A DNA stretch of 64,000 bases from Alkalicoccobacillus plakortidis (GTDB lineage Bacteria; Bacillota; Bacilli; Bacillales; Bacillaceae_D): positions 2,542,001 through 2,606,000 of the forward strand of contig NZ_JAMQJY010000001.1 in the NCBI RefSeq assembly GCF_023703085.1, in the 5' to 3' direction. Position 1 is the first letter of the stretch. Each line of letters begins with the position of its first letter. The position numbers and the translations under genes are program-made. This document shows, piece by piece, positions 20,286 through 30,676 of the stretch. Under the pieces are notes generated by a model. That model did not search any database and had not been told where the DNA came from. It saw only the letters and a list, made by a program, of their open reading frames with translations.

Positions 20286-21522
20286 GAGTCTGCCCCTCCT
20301 CTAGATCCATCTTATTTACAATCATTTCGCCTTTAAAAAACACAGCTTTTCTCTCTGCACGTCTTGCCACAGCCTCTGCACTACATGTCGCATCAACGAA
20401 TACGAAATCAGCTGGTGTAACAAGTGTTGGCCAGACCCTGCTTCCTTCCTGGTCAAGAGGTGTTTTATGTCCCGTAATAAAAGTGAGAGCTTGATGTAAG
20501 GAGTTCTCATCCTTCTTTCCAAACCGTTCAGCATAAACAGTCGCTTTGTCCAAGCTATCGCCAGTCCCAAATGGAGACCAATGATCGGTAATGCTATCCG
20601 CACCTAAAGAGATATTCACTCCTTGTTTGTGAAGAAAAGGTATGGGAATCGTTTTACCTAGAGAGACAGTGGAGGTAATGTCTATTTTCTGTTCATTTAG
20701 AATCTGAGCCATCTCTGACAGCTCACTCTCACGAATATCTGCAAGCGCCAGAGCATGACTTATGGTAACGCGTCCTTGCATCTTTGCTTCTTTTGTAAGA
20801 GCAGCAAGACGCTTCATCGTAAACAAGCCTAGATGACCGCTATCATGTAGGTGTAAATCGATGCCTGCATCCGCCTGCACAGCTAATTCCATCATGGTCT
20901 GTAAGGAATGTTCAATGTCTGTGTCAATGGTTGCAGGATCCACTCCACCAACAAATGAAGCTCCATTTTTTAATGCTTCCTGTACATAAATACGTGCTTG
21001 TCCTCTAATCAAGCCTTGCTGTGGGAAGGCTACAATCTCAATATCCGCTTTGTCTTTATAAGTCTCTCTCGCCTCAAGTGTTGCTTCTAACTGATGAAGT
21101 CCCTCTATCTGACCGACATTGCAGTGAGTACGAATGGTTGTTGTGCCTGAGTGAATCAGTAATTCAATGAGCTTTTCTGCACGCTCCTTTGTATAGGGTC
21201 TTAATTGTGGCAGTAATTGTTCTTCTTCCTGCAAGCGAGTAAAGATCCCACCTGGCGCGTTTGAAGGAGCCTTCCATGGACCACCATAAAACGTCTTATC
21301 TAAATGAATATGCATATCTCTAAACGATGGCATGAGTAATAAACCTTTTGCATCAATGTAAGTCACATTCTCTTTTGGTTGTTCTTCTTGTATCTTCACA
21401 ATAGAACCTGATTCTATTTGAAGAAAGTAACGCTTTGTCTCAGTACCAACGACTTCATCATTCTGATAGATAAAGCCTGTTTCAAGTGAAACATTAAAGA
21501 TCCAATATGTAGACGTATTCAT
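20278..21522 (-). CDS. Amidohydrolase, cytosine-deaminase-like (paralogue 1)
   Basis: A 414-aa paralogue of the downstream gene, with the same ligand motifs: DMHIHLDKTFYGGPWKAP, DLHLHDSGHLG, SHALALADI and GADSITDHWSPFGTGD. First gene of the pair; it faces a LysR-type gene across a 115-bp intergenic region that must contain the shared control region. Retention of both copies with intact catalytic residues suggests two different but related substrates, or a heteromeric enzyme. Confidence 0.83.
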   Translation of the reverse strand: MNTSTYWIFNVSLETGFIYQNDEVVGTETKRYFLQIESGSIVKIQEEQPKENVTYIDAKGLLLMPSFRDMHIHLDKTFYGGPWKAPSNAPGGIFTRLQEEEQLLPQLRPYTKERAEKLIELLIHSGTTTIRTHCNVGQIEGLHQLEATLEARETYKDKADIEIVAFPQQGLIRGQARIYVQEALKNGASFVGGVDPATIDTDIEHSLQTMMELAVQADAGIDLHLHDSGHLGLFTMKRLAALTKEAKMQGRVTISHALALADIRESELSEMAQILNEQKIDITSTVSLGKTIPIPFLHKQGVNISLGADSITDHWSPFGTGDSLDKATVYAERFGKKDENSLHQALTFITGHKTPLDQEGSRVWPTLVTPADFVFVDATCSAEAVARRAERKAVFFKGEMIVNKMDLEEGQTHE

Positions 21523-21643
21523 TTGTACCCTCCTATAGAGCCTTTATCAAATGGTAGCACACCCTGTAAGGATTTCATTATATGAATAAAATGGAGTAAA
21601 GTAAGGTTTATCATATAGTAACAATGGTAGAGGATGAATGAGG

Positions 21644-22520
21644 ATGGATATTAAGCAATTACGCTACTTTAAAGAGATCGTCGAGCAAGGAAACATCTCA
21701 GCCGCAGCAGAAAAACTATATATGTCTCAGCCCCCTTTGAGCCAGCAATTACGCTCATTGGAACAGGAACTAGACACGCTACTATTTCATCGACATGGAC
21801 GAAGGCTTGAATTAACAGAGGCTTGGACGTTCTCTCTACCAATACACCATAGAAATCCTGCAGCTGACAGAAGAGGCCAAGCAGAATGTGAAGGATATTG
21901 GGGCAGGGTTAACAGGCACACTAAGCATTGGCATTAACACATTTTCTTCGACCGAATTATTGACTAGCATCCAACAATTTTATCAGTTGTATCCGAATGT
22001 TCATCTGAAGATCCAACAAAATGAATCCAGTCACCTTTGTCAGCTAGTAAAGGATCGCACGATTGAGATTGCTCTAATCAGACTACCTCTACACTTAAGT
22101 GAATTTGACGTTCTTCATGTAAAGGATGAACCCTTTTACTTTGTGACGTCTGACCAAACACCATTACACGATACAATCACATGGCCGCACATCAACGAGT
22201 ATCCATTAATGTTACCAAGCTCAGAAGGATTAGGCGTGTACTCGTTAATCCGCGAACGCTTGGCCAAACGAGGAATAGATTCAACACTTATAGGGGAATG
22301 CTCTGACATTCAGCTACTCACCCAAATGATTGCTCGGAATATGACAAACGCCATTGTTCCTGAGGCCTTTGTGAAGCAGAACACCCATCCGACTATTAAA
22401 GCGTTACGAATAGTAGATGACGAACCTTTTATATCACCGGTAGGCTTAATCTGGTTAAAGAATCATAACCTCTCGAAGCCTGCAGAGAGGTTTGTGGATG
22501 AGCTTAAGAGATTGATTTAA
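21644..22520 (+). pseudogene. LysR-type regulator of the amidohydrolase pair (one-base frameshift)
   Basis: LysR regulator of about 291 aa: N-terminal winged helix (MDIKQLRYFKEIVEQGNISAA, SQPPLSQQLRSLEQEL) and a periplasmic-binding-like effector domain (GTLSIGINTFSS onwards). At 21823-21824 GCTTGG is read instead of GCTGG; removing one T joins LELTEAG to RSLYQYTIEILQL. The fixed length is typical for the family. Divergent orientation to the amidohydrolase operon is the classic arrangement for a regulator sensing the operon's substrate. The start is either ATG 21638 or ATG 21644, the latter better spaced from AGAGG. Confidence 0.88.
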
Positions 22521-22590
22521 GGGAAGAAACCAAAGCTCCCGTCATCTCGTATAAAGAACTATTACACTCAATAGAGAGGCGGCTAGATGA

Positions 22591-23112
22591 ATGGCTTCTT
22601 TTTCAATGATAAAAAAAGACCACCAATTTCATGTACACGATTCTGACGGGATTGAACTTGCTGATATTCATGCGTTACAAGCAACGCATTTTGAAAAAGG
22701 ACATGCATTCGTCTACACAAGTCGAACCGATGATCAATCTATTCACGTAGGCATTCAAAAAGGTCGATTGATCTTCGCAGACTATCTACTTCAAGTAGCT
22801 GACCGGACATTTTCCCTTCAGGACCATAAAGGAAAATCACTTCTTTATTTTGCAGTATCAGGTGTCATTAACGGGAAGAACATCTATATAGAAGAGGATT
22901 GGGATGGTCATATTGAGTTAAAAGTAGAGAAAGAGAAAATTGGCCTAATAATGCCATACACTTTTAGAAAAGGCGCAAAGATCGACATTTTTAATGAAGC
23001 GGATCAAGATTTTTACTTGCCGATCCTATCGCTTTTTTATTTTATGTTTCAGATTTATAAAAAAGAGTCCGAGTTTGTAGAGGATTTAATTGAAGAGGCA
23101 TTAGATCTATGA
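22591..23112 (+). CDS. Hypothetical protein, beta-rich (tubby/LURP-like fold possible)
   Basis: A 173-aa soluble protein made mainly of short alternating strands (FHVHDSDGIELADIHALQ, IHVGIQKGRLIFADYLLQV, IEEDWDGHIELKVEKEKIG) with one C-terminal helix (YLPILSLFYFMFQIYKKES). The repeated strand pattern recalls tubby-C/LURP-one-like beta-barrels found in Bacillus, but this is only a resemblance. There is an in-frame ATG with AGAGGCGG upstream. No operon link to the LysR gene can be shown. Confidence 0.55.
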   Translation: MASFSMIKKDHQFHVHDSDGIELADIHALQATHFEKGHAFVYTSRTDDQSIHVGIQKGRLIFADYLLQVADRTFSLQDHKGKSLLYFAVSGVINGKNIYIEEDWDGHIELKVEKEKIGLIMPYTFRKGAKIDIFNEADQDFYLPILSLFYFMFQIYKKESEFVEDLIEEALDL

Positions 23113-23148
23113 CAGAATGAACTTATTCGTAAGTGAAAGGGAGTTATC

Positions 23149-23687
23149 ATGCCACCAAAACAAGAAGCAGGCCTTACTGCTGCAGGAACATTAACGTTTA
23201 AAGACTACAAGAAACATAATGCATATCACACGAGAAAAATAGTCATTAGGTATGCTATTTTTGCTTTTTTGCTGGAATGATTGTATTACCAATATTAGAT
23301 CGTTCTGCGGCGGATAGCTGGATTTCAATGCTACCTATTCATGTGATTCAATCTTTGATTATTGCAGGTTTTGCAGCTTTATTTTTGAGTGGACTTTTAC
23401 GATTTCGCATTCGTAGAGAGTACAAAAGTGATCGACTTATTAAAAATGAAATAAGATATATGATTACAAATGATGGAATTAATCAACAAGTAAAAAGTTC
23501 AAATTCTCATCTTGAATGGAACGACTTTATTGCAACTTTTGAACATAAGGACATGTTTCGTCTATACATATCTAAACATAAAGCAATTGTTTTACCTAAA
23601 AGATATTTTTCTTCAAATGAAGATAGGATCTCTTTTAAACATATCGTTGAAAAAAATATGCCTTCAAAAAAAGTTAAATGGAAATGA
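23149..23687 (+). pseudogene. YcxB-like membrane protein (one-base frameshift)
   Basis: The N-terminal part (TFKDYKKHNAYHTRK, basic) leads into two membrane helices and a soluble C-terminal domain with LEWNDF...FRLYISKHKAIVLPKRYFSS, the hallmark of the YcxB-like family. The frame is lost in a T6 run at 23265-23270; one extra T restores IFAFFAGMIVLPILD. About 179 aa after correction. ATG 23149 follows AAGGGAG. The role of YcxB-like proteins is unknown. Homopolymer error likely. Confidence 0.68.
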
Positions 23688-23758
23688 GCATACTAAAAAA
23701 GGGAGCTATGTTCTCCCCTTTTCTAGCTATATCAATTTGAACGAACGTACATAAGGCA

Positions 23759-24210
23759 TTATCTATACTTCTCTTTTAATTGATCACTACCAAAACCACC
23801 AAAAGCCATCATAAAGAGTGGCAGAAAATTAATCACAAAATTTGATCGGCCTTCTAATATAAGAATGTTTGTATGGAAGAAATAATTTAATGCGAAAATG
23901 ATTAGTTTTGATACTAATAAAAAGGCACCTAATAGAAAGACTGTATCGAAAAAAACCTTCCACTTTGGGTATGCTAATTGCTTACTATCTTGAATCACTT
24001 TTTCTTTCAATTCTTCATCACTCCTTAGTAATTCATCAATCGTAATACCAAATAAATCACTCAAATCAATAATGACCTCGATATTTGGATAGTTTTTTCC
24101 GGTCTCCCATTTTGAAACAGACTGACGACTCACATGCATTTTTTCAGCAAGCTCTGTTTGGACAAGCCCTTCTTCTCTCTTTCTTGTTTCAATCGTTCAC
24201 TAAAATTCAT
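23759..24210 (-). pseudogene. XRE-type regulator with membrane tail (one-base frameshift)
   Basis: An XRE helix-turn-helix (ELAEKMHVSRQSVSKWETGK and PNIEVIIDLSDLFGITIDELL) followed by two hydrophobic helices (FFDTVFLLGAFLLVSKLIIF and FVINFLPLFMMAFGG). This membrane-anchored HTH layout is common in Firmicutes. The start at ATG 24210 is separated from the HTH by a one-base loss in a G-run (24165-24167 on the plus strand, CCC); adding one base gives MNFSERLKQEREKKG joined to LVQTELAEKM. About 150 aa in total. Confidence 0.72.
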
Positions 24211-24482
24211 GAATCTCATCGCCTTTCCTTAACAATCTCAGTATGGAAGAATGGAGCCGTTCAAGTAAAGCTAGTTGTAGGCGCATCAAGGTGCAACCTC
24301 TAGTTGCCACTTACATAATCCATATTTATCAGCGTTTTTTGGGGATATGATCTGTCTATTGTGTATCGCCATTTTTGAAATTATACAATAGCATCACACA
24401 ACGAACATTCTTAGGAGCTTGGCTCTATATAAACAAAAGCACCGCCAAATGGCGATGCTTTTGTTGAATATAGATGGTTAGG
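24211..24482. other. Intergenic region after the XRE regulator
   Basis: Holds the promoter side of the XRE gene and the terminator at 24432-24464. No other signal is visible. Confidence 0.4.
24432..24464 (-). terminator. Terminator of the ThDP enzyme-chemoreceptor operon
   Basis: CAAAAGCA-CCGCC-AAAT-GGCG-ATGCTTTTG hairpin just after the chemoreceptor stop, with a T-rich tail on the minus strand. Confidence 0.8.
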
Positions 24483-25751
24483 TCACGCAGATTCTTTCTC
24501 TTCTTCGTGATCAAATGAAAGACCTTCATCTCTCATATGTCCGTTTGTCACACTAGCTAACGTTTCTGCAGAAGCTGAGATTTCCTCCATAGAGGCACTA
24601 AGCTCTTCTGTAACGGCAGCAGCGTTTTGTACAGCTCCGTTCGATTGAACAGCTACTGAAGACACTTCTTTCATTGTGTTCGAAACGTCTTCCATACTAC
24701 CAGTTAACTCGCCAATAGATTCGGATAGGTCTTGAATAAACTCATCCACTTCTTGCGCGTTTTCATTAATCGTTTGAAAGACTGTTCCCATATCACGATT
24801 TAAGCCAATTCCAACTTGAACCGAATCGGCCCCTTTTTGAATCGCTTTAATCGCATCATTGCTGCCCTCTTGAACTTCCACGATAAGCTTTTGAATGTTC
24901 GCCGTTGCATCATTTGTTTGTTCAGCAAGCTTGCGGACCTCGTTTGCCACAATGGAAAATCCTCGACCATGCTCCCCTGCTCGCGCTGCTTCAATTGCAG
25001 CATTCAGTGCAAGTAGGTTCGTTTGTTTTGAAATACCTGTAATCAACAATAGAATCTGTTCGATTTCTGCTGTTTTCAAGCCCAAAGCTTCGATCTGTTC
25101 TCTTGATGACTGAACATCTTTACCGATTAAATCCATTTGTTCAATCGATTGCTTAACCGCTGTATTCCCTTGTTTTGCATTGGTATAGGTAGTACTTGAC
25201 GCCTCTGCAACGAATTGAGTACTTTCGCTTATTTCTTTTAAGTTAAAGAAAATAAACGAAACGGTTTCATCGATCGACTTAATCGCATCCACTTGATCAT
25301 TATTGTTTGATGCTAGTTCCTGCATCATTTTCGCAATATCTTCTACACCCGCACTTGTTTCACTTGAGGACACTTGCAGATGATTTGCAGCTTCCGCAGA
25401 CTGGATTTTCCACTCATCATCACTCGCCACCTCCACTTGTTGGTGTTGGGGTTTCGTGTTTAAAGCATTTAAAAACTGAGCAAAATTGATTTTTTCACCT
25501 AAAAGGGACGATCCCTCCTCGACTAAACCTTGCTCCGCTTCTCGTAATGGACGAATCAGCTGTTTGTTAAAAATAAACGCAGTCACTCCAACTAGTACCC
25601 ATACTAGGACAAGACCAGACCATAGAATGACGTTCCCGCTTAATCCTCCACCAAATAAGACAGTTAACAGCGAGATAAGCATAATGCCCGCCACTGTACC
25701 AATCATGAAGGCTTGTAGCTTTTTATGAAGTCTCTTTTTTTCTGTATTCAA
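24483..25751 (-). CDS. Methyl-accepting chemotaxis protein without external sensor
   Basis: Signals to CheA/CheW. About 422 aa: two closely spaced membrane helices near residues 14-60, no ligand domain between them, then a long helical signalling domain with the conserved hairpin tip [19 protein letters not shown] and EVRKLAEQT. With no periplasmic domain it probably senses through its cytoplasmic or membrane part or a partner. TTG 25751 is the start, nine bases after AGGAGG; longer frames run into the preceding gene. It is the last gene of a four-gene operon with a ThDP enzyme, a CMD protein and a STAS-like protein. Confidence 0.88.
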   Translation of the reverse strand: MNTEKKRLHKKLQAFMIGTVAGIMLISLLTVLFGGGLSGNVILWSGLVLVWVLVGVTAFIFNKQLIRPLREAEQGLVEEGSSLLGEKINFAQFLNALNTKPQHQQVEVASDDEWKIQSAEAANHLQVSSSETSAGVEDIAKMMQELASNNNDQVDAIKSIDETVSFIFFNLKEISESTQFVAEASSTTYTNAKQGNTAVKQSIEQMDLIGKDVQSSREQIEALGLKTAEIEQILLLITGISKQTNLLALNAAIEAARAGEHGRGFSIVANEVRKLAEQTNDATANIQKLIVEVQEGSNDAIKAIQKGADSVQVGIGLNRDMGTVFQTINENAQEVDEFIQDLSESIGELTGSMEDVSNTMKEVSSVAVQSNGAVQNAAAVTEELSASMEEISASAETLASVTNGHMRDEGLSFDHEEEKESA

Positions 25752-25764
25752 CCTGGCCAACCTC

Positions 25765-26145
25765 CTAGCTAATCTTTGCGTCAGATATTCCCACAAACTC
25801 AAGCGCTTGATCAATATCAGTGAACGCACGCACCATGTCATACGAACCTGATGTTTTAGACAGTCGGTTTAACTGCATCTTCAATGAAGCACTTGGAGTA
25901 ATGGTTGCGTTTTTCTCAATTCTAGTTGATAACCATCCCATTAGTTCTCCCCACACAGCACTCACTTCAGGAGATGCAACGGAAGTCACATTACGGTTAT
26001 CATTAAGGAATTTCTTGATTCCTGGTTTACTAATCTGGCTACGAACAAAATCAGCCTGCTCTTGAGCTTCTGCCGCTGTGCTAGCCATTTCTAGATATTT
26101 AAAATAAAACACGTCACCTTCAACTTTGTACTCATAATTTGCCAT
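25765..26145 (-). CDS. STAS/SpoIIAA-like small protein
   Basis: A 126-aa soluble protein: short strands at the start ([17 protein letters not shown]), helix, then [19 protein letters not shown] and a terminal helix ending [10 protein letters not shown]. The alternating beta-alpha order and the last DxxxALEFV helix resemble STAS-type (anti-sigma-antagonist-like) domains. There is no invariant phospho-Ser I can point to. It sits 3 bp after the CMD gene and 13 bp before the chemoreceptor, so it may relay a signal to the receptor (inference). Confidence 0.6.
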   Translation of the reverse strand: MANYEYKVEGDVFYFKYLEMASTAAEAQEQADFVRSQISKPGIKKFLNDNRNVTSVASPEVSAVWGELMGWLSTRIEKNATITPSASLKMQLNRLSKTSGSYDMVRAFTDIDQALEFVGISDAKIS

Positions 26146-26148
26146 TTT

Positions 26149-26526
26149 CTATTCCCCCTGTTGGTTTTCTAAAAAATCTTTAAACACATGTACTGCGTGG
26201 ATCGCCTTTGGAAATCCTGCATACGCACTACAGTGATTAATTAACTCTAAAATTTCTTCCTTCGACACGCCTACACGAAGCGCTGCATTAAAATGGTAGG
26301 TCAAACCTCTGCCATTATCACCTTGCGTAATTAATGAAGAGAGCGTAATAAGCGCGCGTTGCTTTTTATCAAGCGCATCGTCAAGATACACATCACCATA
26401 TCCAAACTCTAGTGCAAGCTTTGCAAGCCTTGGAGAGAACTCCTCCACTGTTTTCATCGCTTGAATGCCTCTCTCACCAGCTAACTCATCAATCATCTTC
26501 CAACCTGCTGCTGCTTTCTCACTCAT
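26149..26526 (-). CDS. Carboxymuconolactone decarboxylase (AhpD-like) family protein
   Basis: A 125-aa helical protein with the CMD core: GDNGRGLTYHFNAALRVGVSKEE and ELINHCSAYAGFPKAIHAV. The single Cys in NHCSAYAG and the nearby His match CMD members that lack the CxxC of true AhpD peroxidases, so gamma-carboxymuconolactone-type chemistry or a non-redox role is more likely. It follows the ThDP enzyme by 16 bp and probably acts on a related metabolite. Confidence 0.85.
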   Translation of the reverse strand: MSEKAAAGWKMIDELAGERGIQAMKTVEEFSPRLAKLALEFGYGDVYLDDALDKKQRALITLSSLITQGDNGRGLTYHFNAALRVGVSKEEILELINHCSAYAGFPKAIHAVHVFKDFLENQQGE

Positions 26527-26542
26527 AAGATCCTCCTTTTAC

Positions 26543-28175
26543 CTAACGTCCAATCGTAGGTGGCCATTCTTCTTTATTGACTAATACTTCAATGACAACA
26601 GGACCTGTTATCTCTTTTGATGCATCGTATGCCTCTGCAATCTCTGCTTCTGTCGTACAACGGAAACCGGCGGCTCCCATCGACTCAGCAAACTGAGCTA
26701 CATTGACACCTTTTGTATAACGAGATCCAAGCGGAGAAACCAAGGTTATTCTTCATACCTTTATCCACCATGTCGAGCATTTCATTATTAAAGACAACAA
26801 AGAGTACATGTGCTTCTTCGTCTACAGCTGTCGCAATCTCTGTCCCATGCATAAAGAGACATCCGTCACCTGTAAAACAAACAATTGGCTCATCTGGTCT
26901 CGCCACTTTAGCGCCAATCGCAAGACCAATCCCATTACCCATCGCTCCAAACACATCATCAAAGCGGAACGTTCCAGCGACATGAGTAGTAAAGTGCTTA
27001 ATGGTATAAAAGGAATGACTGCCATCGTCTCCATAGACAAACGCATCATGGGGCAAAAGGTCACGCAGAACTTTTACTGTACGAACGGCCGATAATCGAC
27101 CAGGCTCTGGATCAGCTTCCTTAGCCGTTTCCTTTTCGGTATACGCACTTAAATCAAGAGCAGGAACCTCCGGGTGTTTGGCTTGCTTCAAGAGCTGTTG
27201 CAAATTCACCTTTGCATCACCTTGCACAAAAATCGTGTCACTCTCAAGTGTTTTCCCGACAAAATCTGCATGTCGATCAAAATGAATAACCTTTTTCGGT
27301 TCACCACCTACGGTTAAGCCAACGGTCGACATATCACTAAGCTTAGAGCCAATGACAACTAAAAGGTCACTTTCTCTATCCTTCACATATTCAGCAGACG
27401 CTTCCGTCCCACCTAATCCAAGTGCACCTAAAGAAAGCGGGTGCGTCTCAACAAATGCTGCTTTTCCTCCTGGCGTTGTTATAACAGGAATCTGCAAGCG
27501 CTCAGCAAGCTCTTGAATCGACTCATAGCTTTGAGATAGGTGAGCTCCTTTTCCAAGAAGCATCAGTGGTCTCTCTGCAGCATTTAACGCTTCAATAGCG
27601 CGATCGATGTTACCGGAAATCACATCATCCTGAGCAGGCACAGCAAACTCAAACGGCTCAATCTCACTTATTAAAATATCTAGTGGAATGGATAGATGAA
27701 CAGGTCCCTTTGAACCCGTTAATGCCTGCTCCTCTGCATGTTGTAAGAGCTGCCTCAACATCTCTTTACTCTCAACTTTTGCACTAAACTTTGTCACTGG
27801 CTTAAACAGCTCAACCAGATCCGTACCAAACATACTTGAATCTTGCCCAAGCGCCTTTCCAGACAACCCAAGTGGTGGATGACCCGTAATGAATAAAACA
27901 GGGGCATGAAACGCAGCAGCCTGAGCCGCAGCCGTAATCATGTTCGTTCCACCAGGACCACTCGTCCCAATTGCTACACCAAGCGATTGGTTCTGCATCG
28001 CATAACCTGCCGCCATATATCCAGCTCCACCTTCATGCCGCGCAAGCACAAAGTCAACGCCCTCTTTCTCCATCGCTAGAATAAGTGGAGATATAGGTTT
28101 GCCAGGAATACCAAATACCTTGGTGCAACCTTTTTCTTTCATGAAATTAACAATCATAGATGAAACTGTTGCCAT
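26543..28175 (-). pseudogene. ThDP-dependent enzyme, acetolactate-synthase-like (one-base frameshift)
   Basis: ThDP enzyme of the acetolactate synthase/benzoylformate decarboxylase superfamily. The catalytic Glu lies in LARHEGGAGYMAAG; the ThDP/Mg site is GDGCLFMHGTEIA...NNEMLD. Central domain binds ligand or FAD-like (VIGSKLSDMSTVGL). At 26729-26730 GCTTGG is read for GCTGG; removing one base joins NNLGFSAGSRY to TKGVNVAQFAESMGA and gives 543 aa, normal length. First gene of the operon leading to a CMD protein, a STAS-like protein and a chemoreceptor. Substrate unknown; an anabolic acetolactate role is unlikely because no small subunit is encoded nearby. Confidence 0.85.
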
Positions 28176-28569
28176 TATTGCCCTCCTACTGTGATAAAGT
28201 ACATGGCGATGTCATTTTCCATGAGTGGAGAACCTATAGCCATTGTGATTTTTTGTCATCATCTTATTTATCGGCAAGTTAGGTTAGACTTTCTAGTTAT
28301 ACAGGAAAATAGGAGGGGTAAAATTATCCTAATTAGGTGTTAAGGGGAATCTCGTCTATACACAACGCTTCTGTTTTCATTTTTGCACTCTATAGAAAGA
28401 TTTTGATAAAATAGATTCTAATAGAAGCATGGTGAATTTGATTAAAAACGATATGTGATGATGATTCAAAAGTCTCCTCTTTGAACCTTCTACTAAACCA
28501 CATCCACAACGAACAAAACTCCATTTCTTTTGATAAATAATTCAGTGTTCCAAATAGAGGTGAGCGAAT
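28176..28569. other. Divergent intergenic region, 394 bp
   Basis: Lies between the ThDP enzyme operon and the response regulator gene and must contain both promoters. I see AT-rich stretches and no convincing operator, terminator or RNA structure. Confidence 0.4.
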
Positions 28570-29247
28570 GTGAAGAGAGTGCTACTTATTAAAAATAAAC
28601 GGTCTTACGCAAAAAAAATCGTAAGCGCGTTGAATCCAAAAGCTGGCTTTACTTTGACACTTCATAATGAAAATAAAGGGCTCAACATAGCCTTTGAGCA
28701 AGATTGGGATTTTATCATCTTGGATTGGGACTCATTAAGCAGACCTGGACCAGAAATCTGTAAACAAATACGGTCCGTTAAAACGACCCCGCTTATTATT
28801 GTCACTGATCATGTATCCAGCAAAGCCTGCATTGCAGGCTTACAAGCAGGAGCAGATGATTATATAAGAAAACCCTTTGCCAAAAACGAGTTGGTCGAGA
28901 GGATGAAAGCCATACTACGAAGAGTAGATGGACTCTATTCAAACACAACAAATGTATTACAATTTAAAGAGCTCCTTGTTGATGCAACACGCAATATGGT
29001 AACAAAAGATGGAGAGTCTCTTTCGCTTACTAAGCGGGAGTATGATTTACTTTTATTTCTAATTAAGAATAAAAACAGTATACTCAGCCGAGAAATACTT
29101 CTAAATAAGGTTTGGGGATATAACGTAGCTGTCAATTCGAATATCGTAGATTTATACATTGGCTATTTACGAAAAAAACTAACATGCAAAAAGGAAAACA
29201 GGTATATTCAAACCATACATGGCAGAGGTTATTCTATGGTTGAATAG
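28570..29247 (+). CDS. OmpR-family response regulator with atypical receiver
   Basis: A 225-aa two-domain protein: receiver (1-115) and OmpR-type winged helix (125-225, LTKREYDLLLFLIKNKNSIL, DLYIGYLRKKL, IHGRGYSM). The receiver keeps the phospho-acceptor Asp (IILDWDSL), the T in VTDH and the KPF lysine, but the usual acidic pair after beta-1 is replaced (RVLLIKNKRSY, not VVDDD), so Mg2+-dependent phosphorylation is doubtful. GTG start with AGAGGTGAG upstream. No histidine kinase is adjacent. It precedes a Fur-boxed siderophore operon, but a terminator separates them. Confidence 0.9.
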   Translation: MKRVLLIKNKRSYAKKIVSALNPKAGFTLTLHNENKGLNIAFEQDWDFIILDWDSLSRPGPEICKQIRSVKTTPLIIVTDHVSSKACIAGLQAGADDYIRKPFAKNELVERMKAILRRVDGLYSNTTNVLQFKELLVDATRNMVTKDGESLSLTKREYDLLLFLIKNKNSILSREILLNKVWGYNVAVNSNIVDLYIGYLRKKLTCKKENRYIQTIHGRGYSMVE

Positions 29248-29284
29248 AGAATAAAAAGCATTCTATATAGTTTGGAATCATTCA

Positions 29285-29325
29285 CACGAGTAAACCGTTT
29301 GCGCGGAAAGTTACTCGTGTTTTTT
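29285..29325 (+). terminator. Terminator after the response regulator
   Basis: CACGAGTAA ... TTACTCGTG stem with a 17-base loop and a TTTTTT tail, ending the orphan response regulator transcript before the siderophore operon. Confidence 0.82.
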
Positions 29326-29447
29326 GTATACATTCATCACTTTTTTTGCCTTGAATTTTGATGTAGTCATAAAAAATTCTTTAACCAATATTTTTTTCAC
29401 AGGATTTTCACAGAATTAAAATCTATACTTCATAGTAGAGATCAAGT

Positions 29448-29462
29448 TGAAAATGATTATCA
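29448..29462. promoter_or_regulatory. Fur box upstream of the siderophore uptake operon
   Basis: TGAAAATGATTATCA differs by one base from the Bacillus Fur core TGATAATNATTATCA. Located about 155 bp before the binding-protein gene, it predicts repression of the operon by iron. Confidence 0.82.
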
Positions 29463-29617
29463 ATACCATTTAACATGGCCAATTAAATGATTGAATTCAT
29501 CATTTTCTACATACATCGTTAATCGCTTAGTCTAGTTCCTTACACAATACATATGGAGCTACCTTTTATTCATAGCTAGTCTAAAACTATATAAAAAGAA
29601 GAAAGAGGTCTAGAAAA

Positions 29618-30653
29618 ATGAAAAAATTAAGCTATTTCAAATTGCCAATAATTGCGGCTGTATTTACTTCCATGCTGGTCGCTTGTTCAGATTCAAATAA
29701 CGAAACAACAACGGAAGAGCAAACAAGTGGTGCTGATACGACTGAAACATCTGAAACAGAAGAGACACCTGAAACCGTTGAAATCACAGATGCTCATGGG
29801 ACCGTGACCGTTCCTGTAAATCCAGAGAGAACTGTTGCTTTGGATAGTAGAGCATTTGAAACGTTAGCTGACTGGGATATTGAGTTAGCAGCTGCTCCAA
29901 AAGACGTTATGCCTGCAGACTCCCCTTATGTAAGTGATGATTCAGTTGAGAATATTGGTAACCACCGTGAACCAAATCTAGAAATTCTCGCAGCAGCAGA
30001 TCCTGAACTTGTTATTGTCGGTCAACGATTTGCTAACTACTATGAAGACATTAAAGAAATCGTTCCAAACGCTACGGTCATCGATCTTAATTTTGATGTG
30101 TCTGAAGAATCTGATTCTCCTGGAGAGAACTTTGTAAATGGTTTTACGGAAAATACACTCGCTTTAGGTCAAATTTTTGATAAAAATGAAGAAGCTGAAG
30201 CATTAGAAGCTGAGTTTAATCAAGCGATTGAAGACGTGAAATCTGCATATAACGGAACGGATACAGTGATGAGTGTGATTGTTTCCGGTGGAGATATTAA
30301 CTTTGCTGCTCCTCATTCTGGACGCGTTTGGGGACCGATGTATGAAATCTTTGATTTTGCGCCAAGCTTTAGAAGTTGAAGGGTCTTCTTCTGATCACCA
30401 AGGTGATGATGTTTCTGTCGAGGCGATTGCACAGAGCAACCCTGACTGGCTTCTAATTCTAGATCGTGATGCTGGTGTTTCTGGTGAAGATTCTGCTCCT
30501 GCAGAAGACGTTATTGAAGGATCACCTGCCCTGCAAAACACAACGGCTATTTCTGAAGGTCACGTCTTTTATGCACCAACTGACACGTACACAAACGAAT
30601 CAATCCAAACGTTTATCGAGTTATTTGAAAACCTTGCAAGTGCTTTAAATTAA
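29618..30653 (+). pseudogene. Siderophore-binding lipoprotein (one-base frameshift)
   Basis: Extracytoplasmic binding protein for a ferric siderophore. The signal peptide ends in the lipobox VACSDS (Cys about residue 23), followed by a Ser/Thr/Glu-rich linker and the Fe-siderophore fold (VEITDAHGTVTVPVNPERTV, LDSRAFETLADW, ADPELVIVGQR). At 30364-30365 CCAAGC is read for CCAGC; deleting one A gives FAPALEVEGSSSDHQGD and continues to a C-terminal ENLASALN, 344 aa in total. Gene order binding protein-permease-permease-ATPase and the ATPase sequence resemble YclNOPQ (petrobactin) systems. The Fur box upstream supports an iron role. Confidence 0.87.
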
Positions 30654-30676
30654 GTAATGTGAAGGAGCCTGACATC

